From positions 186,001-250,000 of the forward strand of contig NZ_ATWJ01000014.1 of NCBI RefSeq assembly GCF_000421185.1: DNA of 64,000 nt, read 5' to 3'. This DNA comes from Ornithinimicrobium pekingense DSM 21552 (GTDB taxonomy: Bacteria > Actinomycetota > Actinomycetes > Actinomycetales > Dermatophilaceae). The notes under the pieces were generated by a model. It saw only the letters and a list, made by a program, of their open reading frames with translations, did not search any database and was not told where the DNA came from. The first letter of the stretch is position 1; every line of letters starts with the position of its first letter. A program made the translations under genes and the position numbers. Of the stretch, positions 60,285-64,000 are shown one piece after another.

Positions 60285-60631
60285 CTCCCGTAAATCCCGT
60301 CCCTATCCCGGGCCGCGCCCACCTCCTGCCCCTGGGCGATCAGGGTCAGGGCGGCCATGTGCCGGTCGAGCGCGCTGCGGCCGGTCGGGGTCAGGGTCAC
60401 CCACGCGACGCGCCTGGCGTCGCGGCGATCGGGGGACGTGGTCTTGCTGACCGACACGTAACCGGCCTCGGCCATCGCCTTGAGATGACGTGACAGCTGC
60501 GACGCCGGCAGCTCGAGCGCGTCCTCGAGCGTCCGGAACGCGACGGCGTCGGCGCGGCGCAGCAGCCCGCAGATCCGCAACCTGGCCGGGAAGTGGATCA
60601 GCTCGTCGAAGACGGCCTCGTCGGCGTTCAC
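60272..60631 (-). CDS. Winged-helix transcriptional regulator (MarR/ArsR-like, PF13601 type)
   Basis: A 119-residue single-domain regulator: DELIHFPARLRICGLLRRAD, FRTLEDALELPASQLSRHLK (recognition helix), AGYVSVSKTTSPDRRDARRV (wing), TPTGRSALDRHMAAL. GTG 60631 overlaps the stop of the membrane-protein gene upstream (GTGA), so it probably controls its own two-gene unit. Its 3' end reaches into the vapBC operator. Confidence 0.82.
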   Translation of the reverse strand: MNADEAVFDELIHFPARLRICGLLRRADAVAFRTLEDALELPASQLSRHLKAMAEAGYVSVSKTTSPDRRDARRVAWVTLTPTGRSALDRHMAALTLIAQGQEVGAARDRDGIYGSTGR

Positions 60632-61065
60632 ACCCTCAGGCTCTCGCGCGCCCACCGGTCGGAGACGACGGCCAGCCCGTAGGTCACCACGCCCGCGACG
60701 ACGGCCGGAAGGACGGTCCAGATCTCCCGGTCGAGCGAGACCAGGCCGAGCGCCACGGAGTAGAGCAGCAGGGTGACCAGCAACCACAGGGCACCCAGCA
60801 CCAGCTGGCGGGCCCCGGCCCCCCGCAGGCGGATCCCGGTCCTCACCCGCACCAGGTGGACGACCACGACCGCGGCGACGAGGGCGAAGAGGTAGTTCGT
60901 CGTCCGGTCGCCGACAGCCGGCGAGGCGACCCACAGTCCGACGACCAGCCCGAGGAGCGCAGAGGCCCACCACGGCGTCGCCGTGAGCCCGGCCAGCCGG
61001 GACCGGTCCTCGTCCAGCTGCCGGAGCAGGTCGGTGGCGTCGGTCGGCGACGGGGAGGAACTCAC
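60628..61065 (-). CDS. Four-helix membrane protein of unknown function
   Basis: A 145-residue protein with about four membrane helices (WWASALLGLVVGLWVAS, TTNYLFALVAAVVVVHLV, QLVLGALWLLVTLLLYSVAL, IWTVLPAVVAGVVTYGLAVV). Such small membrane proteins often accompany PF13601 regulators. GTG 61065 is the likely start; a GTG three codons earlier is also possible. Coupled to the regulator downstream. Confidence 0.6.
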   Translation of the reverse strand: MSSSPSPTDATDLLRQLDEDRSRLAGLTATPWWASALLGLVVGLWVASPAVGDRTTNYLFALVAAVVVVHLVRVRTGIRLRGAGARQLVLGALWLLVTLLLYSVALGLVSLDREIWTVLPAVVAGVVTYGLAVVSDRWARESLRV

Positions 61066-61086
61066 ACCCAGCACCCTAGGGAGTTT

Positions 61087-61119
61087 CTTGCGGCAGATGC
61101 AAGTCACTTGACGCAAGTC
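61087..61119 (-). promoter_or_regulatory. Likely operator with CTTGC/GCAAG repeats
   Basis: The gap before the membrane protein-regulator pair holds CTTGCG (61087), GCAAGTC (61099-61105) and GCAAGTC (61113-61119), with the palindrome CAAGTCACTTG at 61100-61110. The repeated 14-bp spacing suggests binding of the winged-helix regulator encoded downstream. Confidence 0.45.
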
Positions 61120-61130
61120 TCCTGGCGAGG

Positions 61131-61751
61131 TCACTCCCCTCGTGCGGCCTCCCGGACGCGTCGCATCTCGTCGGCGAGTCCGGCGTTGTGCTCCCCCACG
61201 TGGTCGATCACGTTGTCGACGACCTCCGGCGCCTTGTTCTGGCTGAGCTTGGCGCGGGCGTCGAACCGGTCGACCCGCATTCGGAAGCTCACCGCGCCCC
61301 TGGCCTCCCGCCGGGTGGAAGCCTCGTCCTCGGCAAGCGAGCGCCCGCCGGGGCGGCCCCGCTCGAAGTGGTCGGTCAGCAGGGAGAGCGCCGTGTAGTT
61401 CTCCTCCTCGTCGAGGATCTCCGGCGTCCCGTAGAGGTGCGCCGTCACATGGTTCCAGGTCGGCACGAGGTCGCCGGGTGCGTACCAGCTGGGCGAGATG
61501 TAGTCGTGCGGCCCCTGGACGATGACCAGGATCTCGTGGCGGCCGAGCTCGTGCAGCCGGTCGTCCGGGCGTCCGAAGTGGCTGAGGATCGTGATGTCCG
61601 GGCCGTCGGCGCTCTCGTCAAGGATCACCGGGTAGTGCGACGCGACCAGCCCGGTGCCGGCCGGCGACACGATCGTGGCCCACGGATGGGCCCGGACCAG
61701 GCGCCGGACCTCGTCGGGGTCGGTCATCAGATAGTGCGGGGTATGCCGCAT
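61131..61751 (-). CDS. PaiB-family FMN-binding negative transcriptional regulator
   Basis: A 206-residue PaiB-like split-barrel flavoprotein: MRHTPHYLMTDPDEVRRLVR, LVASHYPVILD, ITILSHFGRPDDRLHEL, ISPSWYAPGDLVPTWNHVTA (highly typical) and LSQNKAPEVVDNVI. Relatives repress sporulation and protease genes in Bacillus or bind flavin or haem. Role here unknown. Single gene; ATG 61751 fits the family start. Confidence 0.88.
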   Translation of the reverse strand: MRHTPHYLMTDPDEVRRLVRAHPWATIVSPAGTGLVASHYPVILDESADGPDITILSHFGRPDDRLHELGRHEILVIVQGPHDYISPSWYAPGDLVPTWNHVTAHLYGTPEILDEEENYTALSLLTDHFERGRPGGRSLAEDEASTRREARGAVSFRMRVDRFDARAKLSQNKAPEVVDNVIDHVGEHNAGLADEMRRVREAARGE

Positions 61752-61832
61752 CGCGCCTCCGTCGTCGTCCGCGGCCGTCTCCCCGGCCCGTCCTGGTTTC
61801 CGCCATTCTCCTCGGTGTCTCGCTCCACGGGG

Positions 61833-62738
61833 TCACCCGCTGTCGTGCAGCCAGTTGGCGACGTACGCCGGTGCGGTGTCGGCAGCCTCAAGGGCAAAGG
61901 CGAGGTGCGACCCGTCCATCCAGTAGAGCTCGGAACCGGTGATGTGTGCGTGGGCATGCTCGGCGTGGGCCGGCGGCACGACCTTGTCCCGGCGGCCGTG
62001 GACGATCAGGGTGGGGCACGTGATGCGCTCCAGCGGTGCGGGAGTGCCGGAACCGGTGAAGTCGTTCTTCAGTCCCTGACGCCGCCGGGCGACGCCGAGT
62101 GAGGCGGCAAGGGTGGCCTCCAGCCACGCAGTTCGGCCCGGGACCGCTGCGATCATCGCAGCGATTTCCGAGGCGTCGTGCCGGGTGTAGGTGCCGAAAG
62201 AACGCAACAGCGCGGTGAGTGTCGGCCTCGTCGCGTGCCGCAGCAGCCAGAGCACCCCCTGGACGGGGAAGTCCCGTGCCGCCATCTGCGCGAGCCGGCT
62301 CGGACCCCGGTCGGTCAGGCATACGGCGTCGACCTGGACCAGCTTGCTGACGCGATCACCGTGCCGGGCAGCGAGCTCGTAACCTGCCGGGCCACCGCCC
62401 GAGGTAGCGATCACCATGATGCGATCGATCCCGAGTGCGTCCAGGAGTGCCGCCAGCGCATCCCCCTGCTGCGCGAACGTCCGCCCGGTCGAGAGCGGTG
62501 TGCCGAGATATCCCGGCCTGCTCGGAGCGATGATCTGGAAGCCGTTGACGCGCAGGTACTCACCCGCCACGAGACCCTGGTCCCACCCGCCCTGTGACCC
62601 GTGGATCATGAGGATCGCCTCACCATGCCCCCGCTCTGCATACTCGACCGGGCCCTGCACCGTGTGGACGATGCGTGGAACCTCCGCCCTGGCCGCGCGG
62701 AAGTCGTCCGCCATCGGTGATCTCTGCGAGGTCGCCAT
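61833..62738 (-). CDS. Alpha/beta hydrolase
   Basis: A 301-residue alpha/beta hydrolase: oxyanion region ILMIHGSQGGWDQG, nucleophile elbow VIATSGGGPAGYE, acid region VHGRRDKVVPPAHAEH and His in DGSHLAFALEA. Esterase or dehalogenase-like; substrate unknown. ATG 62738 is used; an ATG at 62714 is also in frame, and neither has a clear ribosome-binding site. Divergent from the AAA+ gene. Confidence 0.75.
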   Translation of the reverse strand: MATSQRSPMADDFRAARAEVPRIVHTVQGPVEYAERGHGEAILMIHGSQGGWDQGLVAGEYLRVNGFQIIAPSRPGYLGTPLSTGRTFAQQGDALAALLDALGIDRIMVIATSGGGPAGYELAARHGDRVSKLVQVDAVCLTDRGPSRLAQMAARDFPVQGVLWLLRHATRPTLTALLRSFGTYTRHDASEIAAMIAAVPGRTAWLEATLAASLGVARRRQGLKNDFTGSGTPAPLERITCPTLIVHGRRDKVVPPAHAEHAHAHITGSELYWMDGSHLAFALEAADTAPAYVANWLHDSG

Positions 62739-62839
62739 GGTCAACGGTCTCAGGAGCTCACCGCCTCGACAACAGTCCGGTGTTCCTGCAGGCTCCCCGA
62801 CGGACGGCGACAAGCGCCCGGTGCTGGTTGACTCAGGGC

Positions 62840-64000
62840 ATGACCCTCACTGACGAGCGGACCGACGACGAGCACCCGGCACCTGAGCTTCGCGACCTGC
62901 GCCGTCTCGTCGACCGGGCGGTCCGCCTCACCGTCAAGGCCGCCAGGGCGGACGAGCAGCCGAACGTCGCGCGGCGGCTCCGGTTGTTCCTGGGCCGCCT
63001 CGACGATGCGCCGGTGGTGGACGACAGCTGGCCCGTCTACGACCACGTCAACGTGCAACGGGCGCTGGACGCCTGGCTGGCGGAGCCCGGACGCGATGCC
63101 GAGGTGATGGGGCTGGCGGGCTTCCAGCACATGGAGTTCGGGCTCAGCGAGCTTCTGCACCTCGGGCCCGACTTCATGCCCGTCCGGCTGGGTGGGCTGG
63201 CGACCGTGAACCTGCCCAGCGGACCGGACGGCGAGACGCTGCGGTGCATCCACACGGGAGTCCTGCTGGTGACCGAGCCTGACGGTACCCGTCTGGCGAT
63301 GCTCGTGCGGTCGGGCGAGATGATGGACCGGCGCGTCCACGTGCAGGTCGTGTGCGCGGACACCGCGCGCGCCGAGGCCGTCGCCGGGCGGTTGCGCGAG
63401 CTGGTGATCGAGCGGAACGTCTTTCGCGGTCGGGTGGTGAGCTTCGGTGACGACATCTTCGGGCAGGACCGTGGAGCGAGCCTGCTGACCTTCCAGACCC
63501 GGCCGCACGTGCCGCGCGAGCACCTGGTCCTGCCCGAGGAGGTGCTCGCCCAGATCCGGCGTCAGGTGCTCACGGTCGCCGAGCATCGGGACGCCTTGCG
63601 GGCCGGCGGGCAGCACCTGCGACGGGGCATCCTGCTCTACGGCCCGCCGGGCACCGGCAAGACCCACACGATCCGGCACCTGATGGGCCTGTTGCCCGAC
63701 ACCACCGTGCTGCTGATCAGCGGACCGGCCGTCCGGTTCGTGGGCGAGGCGTGCGCCATCGCCCGCAACCTGCAGCCGGCGATGGTCGTGGTCGAGGACG
63801 TCGACCTGATCGCCATGGACCGGCACCTGGCGCACGAGGCGCAGCCGATGCTGTTCGAGCTGATGAACCAGATGGATGGCCTCGCCGCCGAGGCCGACGT
63901 CGTCTTCGTGCTCACGACCAACCGCGCCGACCTGCTCGAGCAGGCTCTCACCACCCGCCCCGGGCGCATCGACCAGGCGGTCGAGATGGAGCTGCCCGAC
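62840..64000 (+). CDS. AAA+ ATPase with uncharacterised N-terminal domain, 3' end cut by window edge
   Basis: Reading from ATG 62840, 387 codons remain open to the window end. Residues about 15-230 are an N-terminal region without a recognised family (VYDHVNVQRALDAWL, MLVRSGEMMDRRVHVQVVCA). The AAA+ module follows: Walker A LLYGPPGTGKTHT (268-275), Walker B MVVVEDVDLI (315-322), sensor VFVLTTNRAD and the arginine-finger motif TRPGRIDQ. It is closest to the Cdc48/FtsH-type classic AAA clade but carries no membrane helix. Partners unknown. Confidence 0.8.
   Translation, partial: MTLTDERTDDEHPAPELRDLRRLVDRAVRLTVKAARADEQPNVARRLRLFLGRLDDAPVVDDSWPVYDHVNVQRALDAWLAEPGRDAEVMGLAGFQHMEFGLSELLHLGPDFMPVRLGGLATVNLPSGPDGETLRCIHTGVLLVTEPDGTRLAMLVRSGEMMDRRVHVQVVCADTARAEAVAGRLRELVIERNVFRGRVVSFGDDIFGQDRGASLLTFQTRPHVPREHLVLPEEVLAQIRRQVLTVAEHRDALRAGGQHLRRGILLYGPPGTGKTHTIRHLMGLLPDTTVLLISGPAVRFVGEACAIARNLQPAMVVVEDVDLIAMDRHLAHEAQPMLFELMNQMDGLAAEADVVFVLTTNRADLLEQALTTRPGRIDQAVEMELPD

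Overview
The window is about 64 kb of very G+C-rich DNA (roughly 70% or more) with dense genes, frequent GTG starts, many 4-nt ATGA/GTGA stop-start overlaps, lipoprotein-type sugar-binding proteins and an MsiK-style lack of ABC ATPases. This fits a Gram-positive actinobacterium, most likely of the Micrococcales (Intrasporangiaceae/Ornithinimicrobiaceae-like). That placement is inference from gene content and base usage. I see no rRNA, tRNA, CRISPR array, transposase or integrase.

Layout. 1-8.2 kb: nitrilase-family amidase and a binding-protein-like gene facing a MocR regulator, then galactokinase, UDP-glucose pyrophosphorylase and two M20 metallopeptidase-family enzymes. 8.3-18.4 kb: a cell-wall sugar (MurNAc) salvage island. 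AnmK and a kinase-MurQ fusion run leftward. A secreted GHL10 glycosidase, a DasR-like GntR regulator, an ABC importer and NagZ run rightward. A shared control region with GGTCTA repeats lies between them. 18.4-33 kb: polysaccharide deacetylase, lactate permease, epimerase, an SDR-FMO-BASS operon, a PPi-type phosphofructokinase, GH32, CtlX, an Nramp-like transporter without the usual metal ligands, and a Uma2 nuclease. 33-37.5 kb: a photolyase-family remnant and a 1170-residue secreted SGNH hydrolase. 37.6-47.5 kb: an E. coli ycj-like glycoside operon (phosphorylase, GH36, two dehydrogenases, ABC importer) under a ROK regulator. A 32-bp tandem repeat at one gene junction makes a chain of 11-codon mini-ORFs. 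47.6-56.5 kb: a polyol operon under a SorC regulator. 56.5-64 kb: a carboxyethylornithine synthase-like enzyme, an orphan gpV-PAAR spike pair, VapBC, small regulators, PaiB, a hydrolase and an AAA+ ATPase cut by the window end.

How the parts work together. Three separate CUT1 sugar importers (MurNAc-type, glycoside-type and polyol-type) each come with their own regulator and catabolic enzymes but no ATPase, so they probably share one encoded elsewhere. In the MurNAc island, GHL10 outside the cell and NagZ inside would free amino sugars. AnmK and the kinase half would make MurNAc-6-phosphate, and MurQ would turn it into GlcNAc-6-phosphate and D-lactate. Across the window the 8-mer GGTATGCC/GGCATACC is strikingly common and is kept even where it forces rare codons, which suggests a chromosome-level role for the DNA word itself.
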